From Nitrospira sp. (lineage in GTDB: Bacteria; Nitrospirota; Nitrospiria; Nitrospirales; Nitrospiraceae), in NCBI GenBank assembly GCA_018242765.1, contig JAFEBH010000023.1:42834-106833 (forward strand): a stretch of DNA of 64,000 nucleotides. Reading direction: 5' to 3'. The notes under the pieces were generated by a model. That model did not search any database, had not been told where the DNA came from, and saw only the letters and a list, made by a program, of their open reading frames with translations. The translations under genes were made by a program, and so were the position numbers. This document shows, piece by piece, positions 20,855 to 29,266 of this stretch (positions within the stretch are counted from its first letter, which is position 1; each line of letters opens with the position of its first letter).

Positions 20855-21880
20855 TTAACCCTTGCTTGCTCCGGACATCGCCACCAGAATTCTTCTTGCG
20901 CCTTTGAACGGTGTGCGCCCATGCGCCACCAGCATATTGTCCAGCATCAACACGTCTCCTTCGTGCCAGGAAAACTGGACGGCGAGACTGCGATAGACAC
21001 CACGGATTTCATCCAAAATCGCCGTTTCGATCGGTGTCCCATCTCCGTAAAAAGCCTGCCGCGGCAGATCCCTCTCGTCGACAAAGGACAGCAGCGCCTC
21101 TCTCACGGCCGGTTCAAGATTCGACACATGAAAGAGGTGCGCCTGATTGAACCAGACTGTTTCTTGGGTAAACGGATGGACGGCAACCGCTTGACAGACT
21201 TGGCTGGTGCGCAATTCTCCGTCGCTCTTCCATTCGTACTCGATGCCGGCGGACCGGCAATACCGTTCAACGACCCTGCGATCCATCGTGTTGAACACCT
21301 TGTTCCAAGGCACATCCAGACCATTCCCGTAATTGCGCACGTACATCACGCCTTTCTCGATGAACCGCTCTCTGATGCGGACCGGAATATGCCGATACAC
21401 CTCACGGCTGTCCGCGATCGGCGTGTACCCTCCTTCCGGCGATGCCTGAGCGCAATAAAACCAGATCTTCATCGGCCATTCGGTGGTATAGGCTTGTTCG
21501 TTGTGCAGCGGAATGTGTTGATGCGGCGGGTATTCCGTAGACGTATACACCTGGTTCTGCACTTGGGAGCGGGGAGTCGATCCGAACTCATAGGACGCCA
21601 AATCGGGCGAGATCATCTTGACCAACGCCTCGAACTCGGATACGGATTCGACGGAAAATCCTCGAAACAACAATCCCCCGACGGTGGAAAGATAAGTACT
21701 GATCAGGTCGTCGATGACGTTCCGGTACTCGGCCAACGACCGCTTCTCTGTGGGACTGAGCACGACCGGAAGCGGAGTGCCCGGGGACAAATAACTCACC
21801 CGACAAAGTGACCGATCAATAGCCTCTTCACAGGTTTCTTCTACGGACATCGGTGCCGTATTGTCATGATTGGTGTGCAT
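20855..21880 (-). CDS. TauD/TfdA-family Fe(II)/2-oxoglutarate dioxygenase, SyrP-like; probable aspartate beta-hydroxylase
   Basis: Uses Fe(II), O2 and 2-oxoglutarate to hydroxylate a substrate; SyrP-type members act on carrier-bound aspartate in NRPS pathways. The 341-residue protein shows LHNEQAY (His-x-Glu metal ligands), GGYTPIADSR, and a distal HGRTPF near the C-terminus giving the second metal His and the 2-oxoglutarate Arg. This is the SyrP layout rather than the HxD layout of taurine dioxygenases. ATG at 21880 overlaps the PPTase gene by 17 bp, and the NRPS gene follows after 2 bp, so it belongs to the assembly-line operon. An Asp-activating module is found in the last NRPS, so beta-hydroxyaspartate, a bidentate iron ligand in several lipopeptide siderophores, is the likely product. 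Substrate is inferred from context, not shown by sequence. Confidence 0.85.
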   Translation of the reverse strand: MHTNHDNTAPMSVEETCEEAIDRSLCRVSYLSPGTPLPVVLSPTEKRSLAEYRNVIDDLISTYLSTVGGLLFRGFSVESVSEFEALVKMISPDLASYEFGSTPRSQVQNQVYTSTEYPPHQHIPLHNEQAYTTEWPMKIWFYCAQASPEGGYTPIADSREVYRHIPVRIRERFIEKGVMYVRNYGNGLDVPWNKVFNTMDRRVVERYCRSAGIEYEWKSDGELRTSQVCQAVAVHPFTQETVWFNQAHLFHVSNLEPAVREALLSFVDERDLPRQAFYGDGTPIETAILDEIRGVYRSLAVQFSWHEGDVLMLDNMLVAHGRTPFKGARRILVAMSGASKG

Positions 21881-22682
21881 GATAATCCTTCCGTTCTCCG
21901 CAGCTCGTGGCTGATTCGATCACCGGGACCGCTGCTGAATCCCACCGCCATTGGAAACACAGGATCTTTGCATCACGACCTTCAGTCACCAGTGCTCCGG
22001 CATACCCTGACCACAAGGGAAGGGTGAATAGAGCCCAACGAGGATCTCTCAAATCACCGTCGGCAGGATCCACGACCGGCCACTCACACTTTCCGGCCAC
22101 ATCGATTCGATTCAACGGTAATGTCAGGCCGGCTCCAACCGCCTTGACGTAAGCCTCCTTGAGCGTCCACCAGGAATAGAACGTATCGATTTGCGCCGGC
22201 CCATTCATTGAGGCCAATATTGCCTGCTCCCGTTTCGAACAGGTGTACGAAGCGACGTCGCGCCAGGACAATTCATGATCGCGCCATTCCACATCAACCC
22301 CAACCTCTCGGTCCCGCGAAAAGGCACAGAGCACGAGAGCCCGCGCATGAGAAAGATTGAAACGCATCGTCTCATCCTTTGAAAGTAGACACGGTTTCCC
22401 GTTGGGACCAACCATGAATTGGAGAGACGTCGGCGAACAGTCGAGATAGCGCCCGAGCAACATCCTGAGAAAACCGTGTGCGTGAACATACCGGCGACGA
22501 TCTTCCTCAAACGCAAAACGCGATGCGCGAATCCGCTCCTCTTCGCTCAATAACCCATGCAGAACGGATTCCAGCCATCGCTCGCGCATGTCGGCGCACC
22601 AGATATGTACGTCTCCATTCATGAGAGACGATGGTGTCGGCCTCCTTGGACAATCGGACCGTTCCGCGTGTTTGGTGCTCAT
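21864..22682 (-). CDS. 4'-phosphopantetheinyl transferase, Sfp/Gsp type
   Basis: Transfers the phosphopantetheine arm of CoA to the conserved Ser of every carrier domain in the cluster. The 272-residue length, the GVDVEW metal-binding motif (about residue 140) and WWTLKEAYVKAVGAGL (about 180-195) are the hallmark motifs of the broad-specificity Sfp class. The ATG at 22682 shares one base with the thioesterase stop (TGATG), indicating translational coupling. Its 3' end runs 17 bp into the hydroxylase gene. A dedicated PPTase inside the operon is typical for siderophore and lipopeptide clusters. Confidence 0.95.
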   Translation of the reverse strand: MSTKHAERSDCPRRPTPSSLMNGDVHIWCADMRERWLESVLHGLLSEEERIRASRFAFEEDRRRYVHAHGFLRMLLGRYLDCSPTSLQFMVGPNGKPCLLSKDETMRFNLSHARALVLCAFSRDREVGVDVEWRDHELSWRDVASYTCSKREQAILASMNGPAQIDTFYSWWTLKEAYVKAVGAGLTLPLNRIDVAGKCEWPVVDPADGDLRDPRWALFTLPLWSGYAGALVTEGRDAKILCFQWRWDSAAVPVIESATSCGERKDYHAHQS

Positions 22683-23443
22683 CAGATCATCCCCTCGGTG
22701 GCTAACCTGGAGAACACCGTTTCAAGCAAGGTCTCTTGTGCGCTCCTTAGAAAAAAGTGGTCTCCTTGAAACAACCATAATTGAAATCGCTCACGAGTAT
22801 GCTGCCGCCAGGCTCTCAAGTCGGCTCCGCTCACATGCTGGTCGCTCATCCCGCCGAACGCGGTGATAGAACAGTTCAACGGCGGCTCCTCCCTGTAGAC
22901 ATAGCGATCTCGGAGCGCAAAGTCCGCACGAATGGTGGGAAGTATCATGTCCATCAGTTCCGGATGATTCAGAACTTCAGGTGGCGTCCCGTTGAACCGA
23001 CGCAAGCGCGCAAGGAATTCGTCCTCAGGCAGATCCCACATCCGTTCGGAATGAGGGAGATGCGGAGCGGGACATCCCGAGACGAAGAGATGGCATGGCT
23101 CAGGATACCGGGTACGCCGCAACTCACGGGCCAATTCAAAACTCACCAGCGCACCGATACTGTGACCGAAAAACGCAAACGGGCGATCCAGGTACGGTTC
23201 CAATCCCTCCCGCAGCAGAGGCACAAGTTGCCGCACGTCATCGACCGGACATTCTGTAATCCTCGCCTCCCGTCCTGGAAACTGAACGGCACACACTTCC
23301 ACACCGGACAGCATTGAATCTTGACCCCAGCTTCGGAATATGGACGCGCCCCCGCCTGCGTACGGGAAACAAATCAACCGCATGCCCGAGCTGACCTGCC
23401 GATGAGTGACCATCCACTTGGTCGAGCACGAAACCGTCAACAT
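22682..23443 (-). CDS. Type II thioesterase (GrsT-like editing hydrolase)
   Basis: A free-standing alpha/beta hydrolase that removes wrong or stalled acyl groups from carrier domains. About 253 residues from the chosen ATG at 23443; the frame is open further upstream but that part lies inside the MbtH gene. Visible marks are the early CFPYAGGGAS segment, the nucleophile motif GHSIGA, and GDHFFL near the end carrying the catalytic His. The start overlaps the MbtH stop by 7 bp (ATGTTGA) and the stop touches the PPTase start, so the three small genes are translationally linked. It is unlikely to be the final release domain, since such release is normally carried out in cis by the last module, which lies outside this window. 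Confidence 0.93.
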   Translation of the reverse strand: MLTVSCSTKWMVTHRQVSSGMRLICFPYAGGGASIFRSWGQDSMLSGVEVCAVQFPGREARITECPVDDVRQLVPLLREGLEPYLDRPFAFFGHSIGALVSFELARELRRTRYPEPCHLFVSGCPAPHLPHSERMWDLPEDEFLARLRRFNGTPPEVLNHPELMDMILPTIRADFALRDRYVYREEPPLNCSITAFGGMSDQHVSGADLRAWRQHTRERFQLWLFQGDHFFLRSAQETLLETVFSRLATEGMI

Positions 23444-23679
23444 GAGGACGCCGTCTTCTCTGTTTTTGCTTGTTCGTCCATCCATTTCCTCAAACTTAAC
23501 GGCCGCATGTCGGTCCATACCTCTGCGATATAGGCCAGACATTCGGCTTTGAGACCCGTCTTTCCAGCGTCTTTCCAGCCCAACGGGTTCTCGCGATAGG
23601 ACGGCCAGATCGAGTATTGCTCTTCATGATTCATGACGACCTTGTACACGGTTGTGTCTTCACGTTCTTCGTTGTTCAT
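23437..23679 (-). CDS. MbtH-like protein
   Basis: A small chaperone-like partner that binds NRPS adenylation domains and helps their folding or activity. The 80-residue protein carries the family signature: NHEEQYSIWPS, then NPLGW, then WTDMRPLSL. The start at 23679 is chosen because a strong GGAGGAG Shine-Dalgarno stands just before it; a longer frame to 23727 has no such site. It lies 55 bp after the acylase and overlaps the thioesterase gene by 7 bp. Confidence 0.96.
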   Translation of the reverse strand: MNNEEREDTTVYKVVMNHEEQYSIWPSYRENPLGWKDAGKTGLKAECLAYIAEVWTDMRPLSLRKWMDEQAKTEKTASSC

Positions 23680-23734
23680 CGCTCCTCCTCTTGTATGTAA
23701 CGTTCGCCAAATACTGGTTGTGTTCACTCGTCCT

Positions 23735-26110
23735 CTATGCCGTTCGTGAATAACGAACCAACGTCAACGTATGGACTGGGGTTCCGGCCAAGAATGGGAG
23801 TGGCATCCCATGACTCCAGTACGATTGCTGATCCCGATAGTGCGGTGAGAATGGATGCCCGGACTGTCCACCGGGCATATGGTGAATGCCTTCGTCCTGA
23901 TGGCCGGGAGACACCACGAGCCGTTGGCTTGCTCCGAGGCCATCCTGCATCACCCGAATGCATTGCCCGCATCCGGACGCAGGTTCATCCGGCATATTGA
24001 GCATGTAACCCAGTCCCGGCAGCACTCCACTGAGGGGATGCTCCATCCGTACACGATTCAGATGTCCCCAGGTCATCTCGGTCAAAGAGACCGCACCATA
24101 CTCCTCTTCCAATTCCCGGACACTCTGCTCCACTGCGTTCAAGAGAAACGCTGCCCAGGTGGAAAAGTGTTCGGGATCAGGGTTGAGCTCTGGAATCTGC
24201 GCCGTGAGCAGCTGGCGCAATGGAGTATCGAGGTCACCGTCATAGCTGAACCGCGCGTCTCGCTCCTGACAGAAGGACAGGAAAGGGGTGAACACGGAGC
24301 GCGAGAGCACTTGGCGAAAACGGATCACCAGCGCAAAACCCTGGCTAGAGGCGTCGGCCTTCCCATTCCATCCCTCAAGGGCGTGCCGAGCGTTCACGAG
24401 GGAAGCCTTGCCGTGAATTGCTTTGTCCGTCAACGACTCCAGAGCGAGTCGCCAATAGAATTCGTACAGTTGGGTCCTCGAATCTAATTGCAATTCAAAC
24501 AGGTCCTGCTCGCGAATATTCTTCATCGCTTCGAGACGCTGCGAGATTCTGAATGCACGATATCCGTTGGCAAACGAATGCCCGACGACATAGGGGGATG
24601 TGTCAGCCGACATGCGATGATTCGCGCTGACGATAAACCCCGAGGGGGGATCCATGATTTTCGGTACCGCAGCTGGAGGCACATATCCCGACCAACTCCT
24701 CCGACCGTCCGCCCATGACAAGCTGACCGACCCATCAAATCCGTGACGCACTGGAATCTTGCCGGTGTATGTCCAGGCGATATGACCGGCACGGTCGGCG
24801 AGAATGACATTGTTTGCAGGCCCACCGGCACCGGTCATCACCATGACGGCCTCGTCCACCGACCGGACTCGATCCATTGCAAGTTGACCAAGATCAACCG
24901 CTTCAGGATCGAGGGCAGTCCAGCGAATTGCTACCGGCTCATTCATTAGATCGTCCTGTGAGACTGGTCCCCAAATTGTCTCTCTCACCTCCGCCACGGA
25001 ATCCTGACCGCCCTTCACTTTGATGACTTCCCGCCTCGTCGTGAACCGAGTCCAGCCTTCCGAAGTCCTGTATTCATTGGTATTGACGGGATTAATCTCC
25101 AAGCGTACGAGGTCTAGAAAATCTCCTTCGACGTTCGTCACACCCCACGCGACAAAACCGTTCGTACCGGCGACGACGACCGGAATGCCCGGCACCGCGA
25201 CGCCACTCAGATCGACCTGTTCGTATCGCAGCTGGGTGCGGTACCAAATGTTGGGCACGGTCAGATCCAGATGCATGTCATTCGCGAGAATGGATCGACC
25301 GTCGGCCGTTTTGGTACCACGCACCGCCCATGCATTCGAGCCCAATCCGCTTTTGCCGAATCGAACCATGCTGGTCCGGTGCGCCTGCATCTGATCGGGA
25401 GACTTCCGCAGGGACGTCAAGCCACGGACTGGGATCGTCGAGGAAGAGCCCGCCTGTCTACCCAACAACGCATCCGTGTAGGGATCCCTCTCCGGAACAA
25501 AAAACGCGACGACCTCGGGAGGCAGTGACGCCGCCATCACGGTCTTCATGCGCTCCTCTTCATCGGTTCCACTCAGCACATGAAACATTTCCAGGAGGAT
25601 GAGCAGACTGTCTTCGGCCTTCCAAGGATCAGGGTCATATCCAAGCAGCAGAAATTCGAATGGAAGCGTGCTCTTGTGAGCCAAATAGTCGTTCACTCCT
25701 TCAGCATAGGCATCGAGGACCTCCCGTTGATCGAAGGGCAGCCGCGCAGCGATGGCTCGTGCTGTGCCATTGAATCCAAACGTTCGTTGCTTTATATCGG
25801 TATCCCGCATGGCCTTCCCGAAAACCTCGGCGAGCCTGCCGGCCGCGCTTCGCCGCAAGAGGTCCATTTGAAACAGGCGGTCTCGTGCGGTGACATAGCC
25901 CAACGCCCGGATCGCGTCTGTGCGTGATTCGGCTGTAATCGTCGGAATACCGTAGGCATCCCAGGTGACGACAACCGTTTCTTGCACCGTATTCACTTCT
26001 ATCTTTCCGTCCAAGATCGGCAGCGAGGCGCGAATCATCATCACGGCGTAGCCTATACCAAAGGCCAGAACGAGAACGGCGACGACCGAGAGACGAACGA
26101 TGCGTTTCAT
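23735..26110 (-). CDS. Penicillin-acylase family Ntn-hydrolase, PvdQ-like
   Basis: Periplasmic amidohydrolase of the penicillin/quorum-signal acylase family, which matures by self-cleavage in front of a catalytic Ser. The 791-residue protein has a hydrophobic N-terminal membrane or signal segment (about 8-28), the alpha-chain motif VTARDRLFQMDLLRRSAAGR, and the beta-chain start GSNAWAV at about Ser258, preceded by a linker. PvdQ removes the N-terminal fatty acid of a pyoverdine precursor. Together with the fatty acyl-AMP ligase in the same operon this suggests that the product here is made acylated and trimmed after export (inference). The ATG at 26110 shares a base with the aminotransferase stop (TGATG); a TTG one codon earlier is possible. 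Confidence 0.9.
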   Translation of the reverse strand: MKRIVRLSVVAVLVLAFGIGYAVMMIRASLPILDGKIEVNTVQETVVVTWDAYGIPTITAESRTDAIRALGYVTARDRLFQMDLLRRSAAGRLAEVFGKAMRDTDIKQRTFGFNGTARAIAARLPFDQREVLDAYAEGVNDYLAHKSTLPFEFLLLGYDPDPWKAEDSLLILLEMFHVLSGTDEEERMKTVMAASLPPEVVAFFVPERDPYTDALLGRQAGSSSTIPVRGLTSLRKSPDQMQAHRTSMVRFGKSGLGSNAWAVRGTKTADGRSILANDMHLDLTVPNIWYRTQLRYEQVDLSGVAVPGIPVVVAGTNGFVAWGVTNVEGDFLDLVRLEINPVNTNEYRTSEGWTRFTTRREVIKVKGGQDSVAEVRETIWGPVSQDDLMNEPVAIRWTALDPEAVDLGQLAMDRVRSVDEAVMVMTGAGGPANNVILADRAGHIAWTYTGKIPVRHGFDGSVSLSWADGRRSWSGYVPPAAVPKIMDPPSGFIVSANHRMSADTSPYVVGHSFANGYRAFRISQRLEAMKNIREQDLFELQLDSRTQLYEFYWRLALESLTDKAIHGKASLVNARHALEGWNGKADASSQGFALVIRFRQVLSRSVFTPFLSFCQERDARFSYDGDLDTPLRQLLTAQIPELNPDPEHFSTWAAFLLNAVEQSVRELEEEYGAVSLTEMTWGHLNRVRMEHPLSGVLPGLGYMLNMPDEPASGCGQCIRVMQDGLGASQRLVVSPGHQDEGIHHMPGGQSGHPFSPHYRDQQSYWSHGMPLPFLAGTPVHTLTLVRYSRTA

Positions 26111-27516
26111 CAACGTGAACCTTGCTCCGCTGCTCGAGCCGCTTCATAGAAAATGGATGCGATTGTGTCCACCTCTTCCTCCGTCACGGTCAGCGGCGAC
26201 AAAAAGCGCACCACACATCCGTTACGCCCGCCCAGTTCGAGGATCAAGCCACGACTGAGGGCTTGCGCCTGTATCTTTCGCGCAAGCTCCGGAGCGGCAG
26301 GGTAGACGTCTCTGGCATCCGGACACCCGTTGGTGTCGACAATCTCAACCCCGATCATCAAGCCACGACCACGCACGTCGCCGAAACTCCGCAGAGACGC
26401 CTGGGCTTGACGCAGATGCAACAGGAGACGCTCTCCCATGATCTGCGCGTGCTGATCGAGGCGATGGGTTCTGACAAACTCTATCGTCGCGGCACCTGCC
26501 GCCATGGCCATCTGGTTTCCGCGAAAGGTGCCGGCATGGGCTCCCGGTTGCCACTGATCCAACTCGGCTCGGTACACAACCACACTCAACGGCAGCCCAC
26601 CGCCGATCGCCTTCGACAAGATCACCACATCGGGAATGATTCCGGCACGTTCGAACGCAAATAATGAGCCGGTTCGTCCTAGTCCGGTCTGAATCTCATC
26701 AATGATCAACGGGATGTTGCGATCTTTGGTAATTCGACGAATGTCCCGGAGCCACGCATCGGGTGAAGGAATCACCCCTCCTTCTCCCTGAACCACTTCC
26801 AGAATGACACCCGCCGGTGACACGACACCGCTGTTGGGGTCATCCAGCAACCGTTCGATATAGGTACTGGAGAGGCGCTGGCCCTCCTCGCCGCCCACAC
26901 CGAACGGGCAACGATACTCGTATGGGTATGGAAGAAACTGGACATCCGGCATCAAACCGCTGATGGCGGCTTTCGGCGCCAGATGGCCGGTGAGCGCCAT
27001 CCCTCCGTGCGTCATCCCATGGTAGGCGCCGTGAAACGAGAGGATTGTTCGGCGTCCTGTTGCCGTCTTCACCAGTTTGACTGCAGCCTCCACCGCGTCG
27101 GCTCCGGCCGGACCGCAGAACTGGATCCGCGCCTCCTCCGCGAACGCTTTCGGCAATGCGCCGAACAGCGCATCGACAAAGCGGTCTTTCACCGGCGTGG
27201 TCAGATCCAGCGTCTGAAAGGGGACGCCCTCTTCCAACAGTTGGTGGATGGCTTCCAGTACGACCGGATGGTTATGCCCCAACGTCAACGCGCCGGCTCC
27301 GGCAAGACAATCGATGTAGGTGCGCCCATCGGTATCCTGCACGTAGATACCTTTGGCTTTGCTGAGCGCCAAGGGTAACCGTCTGGGGTAACTGCGGGCG
27401 TTCGACTCTCGCTCTGCCTGTCGATTTAAATATGGGTTTTGCTCTCTATCCTCCACGACCGAGTGGGGCTTCGTCGGGAATTTCTTCCTCATCTCATCCA
27501 CATGGACAGCCATCAT
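26110..27516 (-). CDS. Diaminobutyrate--2-oxoglutarate aminotransferase (PvdH/EctB-like)
   Basis: PLP enzyme that makes L-2,4-diaminobutyrate from aspartate semialdehyde using an amino donor. The 468-residue class III aminotransferase shows GAGALTLGHNHP early, FCGPAGADAVEAAVKLVKTA, the cofactor Asp in IIDEIQTGLGRTG, and the Schiff-base Lys in LSKAIGGGLPL (about residue 300). Two adjacent ATGs (27516 and 27513) follow AAGGAAGGAG; the second has the better spacing. Three adenylation domains in the operon carry a diaminobutyrate-type code, so this gene supplies their building block. A GABA or ornithine aminotransferase is the main alternative, but length and context favour diaminobutyrate. Confidence 0.9.
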   Translation of the reverse strand: MMAVHVDEMRKKFPTKPHSVVEDREQNPYLNRQAERESNARSYPRRLPLALSKAKGIYVQDTDGRTYIDCLAGAGALTLGHNHPVVLEAIHQLLEEGVPFQTLDLTTPVKDRFVDALFGALPKAFAEEARIQFCGPAGADAVEAAVKLVKTATGRRTILSFHGAYHGMTHGGMALTGHLAPKAAISGLMPDVQFLPYPYEYRCPFGVGGEEGQRLSSTYIERLLDDPNSGVVSPAGVILEVVQGEGGVIPSPDAWLRDIRRITKDRNIPLIIDEIQTGLGRTGSLFAFERAGIIPDVVILSKAIGGGLPLSVVVYRAELDQWQPGAHAGTFRGNQMAMAAGAATIEFVRTHRLDQHAQIMGERLLLHLRQAQASLRSFGDVRGRGLMIGVEIVDTNGCPDARDVYPAAPELARKIQAQALSRGLILELGGRNGCVVRFLSPLTVTEEEVDTIASIFYEAARAAEQGSR

Positions 27517-27586
27517 GCGCTCCTTCCTTCACAAGGGCGGCAAGACGACTGCTGCGTCGACTGCCGCTGGTTATCGGTCATGCCGG

Positions 27587-29254
27587 TTACTGCAATGCGC
27601 CCACCGCCTCCGTCACAGGGGTAATCTTCCCAAGGTCCATTCGGAGACATCGATCTGCGACGGCAAAGTACTGATCATCATGGGTAATGACGAGCGCCGT
27701 CTTTCCGCGGGCCTTCAATTCCGGCAACAATTCCATGTAGAAGACCCTACGAAACACCGGATCCTGATCCGCTGCCCACTCGTCGAACACATAGAACGGA
27801 CGGTCTTCGAGATAGGCGGTCAACAATGCGAGGCGCTTGCGTTGTCCTTGTGACAGGGATTGGGTGGAGAACTCTCCGTCTCTGATCTGCACTTTCTCGC
27901 GAAGCTGCAGACGATCCACATATTCGCGTGCCTGGCGATCAAGGCCGATCTGATGCAAGCCGAACAACGTGTCAAACAAATGATAATCCGAAAACACCGC
28001 GGAGAAGAGCTGGCGATAGTTCTCACGATTGACTTCGTCGATCGGAACACCGTCAAGACGAATCGCCCCCGATTCGGGAGCATAGAGACCCAGCAGGAGC
28101 AGAGCCAGCGTCGTTTTTCCACTGCCGTTGCCGCCGACGAGGAATACCAGTTCACCCGGAGTAAAGCTGAGTTCGATCGGACCAAGATAAAAACTCCCCT
28201 CTTCATTTTCCCGGTAATAGCGATGCGTCACGCCCTCCAGCTCGATCCGATTCCAGCCGGCGTTGAGAACCGGACCACCCGTGGCGGTTGTCCCGATCCT
28301 TTCGCGTTTTTCGATCTGGTCCTGTGTGGAAGCCGTTGCCAGCGACAATCCCAATGCCTCGACTTTTTCCAGCGCGACATCAGCGCGGCCGACATTGGGA
28401 AGCGTTTCGACGATCTGCGAAAAAGGCCCCATCATATACAGGAGCACGAGTGTCGACCCGGCGATTGCCTGAGGAGTCAGCGCGAGCCAATCAGGAAAGA
28501 CGAATAGAACGAGCCCGATGACCGCATAGAACAGAAACATGCCCCAGTTGGTCGCGACGGCATACACCGTCATGCCTTCGACAAAGTCTCGCTTGTAGGC
28601 GGTCACGGTCGGCCTAAGGGCCGTGGCGAGAAAGGCCTGCCGCCGTTCACGGTGAAGCTTGAGCTCTTTGATCCCTTCGAGGATCGATTGAAAATGACGG
28701 AAAAGCGTGTCGTTCGTTTCTCGAGCCTGCTTGAACGAGTGGAGAGCCCGTTTTTCCTGTGCGTGAAACGAAACGGCGCCGAAGGCCATGAAGCCGAGCA
28801 CGAAGGCCAACATAGGCCATGAAAGCCACCCGAGATAGGCCAGGCACCCGACCACCGTCGCACCGTTGACGCAAATCAACGGAATCTGCACATAGGCCTG
28901 TGCGATGACATCCGTATCTTCGTTGAGTGCGGCCATTAATCGATGTCGCCCGAGTTCCTGGATGTGCCGGAGAGGAGCACGAAGAATCTGTTCACTGATA
29001 TGCAGCCGCAACTGCGCGATGATGTCCTGGCCCAGCCTCGTCAGGACGACTTCCGAAAAGGCTTTCGTCACGACCACGAGGAGGACGCCTGCAAGAAAAC
29101 CTACTCCGAGAGCGACCGTGCGCTCGCTCTCCGCCAGAGCCGAGTTGATCAAGGCAATGATTCCTGCGCTGGCGAGACCGCTGATCAATCCGGCGACCAT
29201 GGAGAGCACGACGAGACGCCAGGAATTACGGTATAAAAATCGGAGCAAACTCAT
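27587..29254 (-). CDS. Cyclic-peptide exporter-type ABC transporter (SyrD/PvdE family)
   Basis: A half-transporter with the membrane domain fused to the ATPase, 555 residues, inner membrane. About six hydrophobic segments fill the first 300 residues. The ATPase has Walker A GGNGSGKTTLA, signature LSQGQRKRLALL, Walker B with FYVFDEW and the switch His in LVITHDD. Members of this family (PvdE, SyrD) carry lipopeptide or siderophore precursors into the periplasm. ATG at 29254 is 12 bp after the PKS stop. Its place between the PKS and the acylase supports a route of cytoplasmic assembly, export to the periplasm and deacylation there. Confidence 0.93.
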   Translation of the reverse strand: MSLLRFLYRNSWRLVVLSMVAGLISGLASAGIIALINSALAESERTVALGVGFLAGVLLVVVTKAFSEVVLTRLGQDIIAQLRLHISEQILRAPLRHIQELGRHRLMAALNEDTDVIAQAYVQIPLICVNGATVVGCLAYLGWLSWPMLAFVLGFMAFGAVSFHAQEKRALHSFKQARETNDTLFRHFQSILEGIKELKLHRERRQAFLATALRPTVTAYKRDFVEGMTVYAVATNWGMFLFYAVIGLVLFVFPDWLALTPQAIAGSTLVLLYMMGPFSQIVETLPNVGRADVALEKVEALGLSLATASTQDQIEKRERIGTTATGGPVLNAGWNRIELEGVTHRYYRENEEGSFYLGPIELSFTPGELVFLVGGNGSGKTTLALLLLGLYAPESGAIRLDGVPIDEVNRENYRQLFSAVFSDYHLFDTLFGLHQIGLDRQAREYVDRLQLREKVQIRDGEFSTQSLSQGQRKRLALLTAYLEDRPFYVFDEWAADQDPVFRRVFYMELLPELKARGKTALVITHDDQYFAVADRCLRMDLGKITPVTEAVGALQ

Positions 29255-29266
29255 CGTCTGGTCCTC

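Noticed and set aside
832..20907. Many open frames of 60-340 codons on the plus strand and in other minus frames over the NRPS genes, for example 3248-4051 and 14760-15758.
   Set aside because: They are shadows of GC-rich synthetase codons, have no ribosome sites or family motifs, and the minus-strand NRPS frame is continuous with clear domains.
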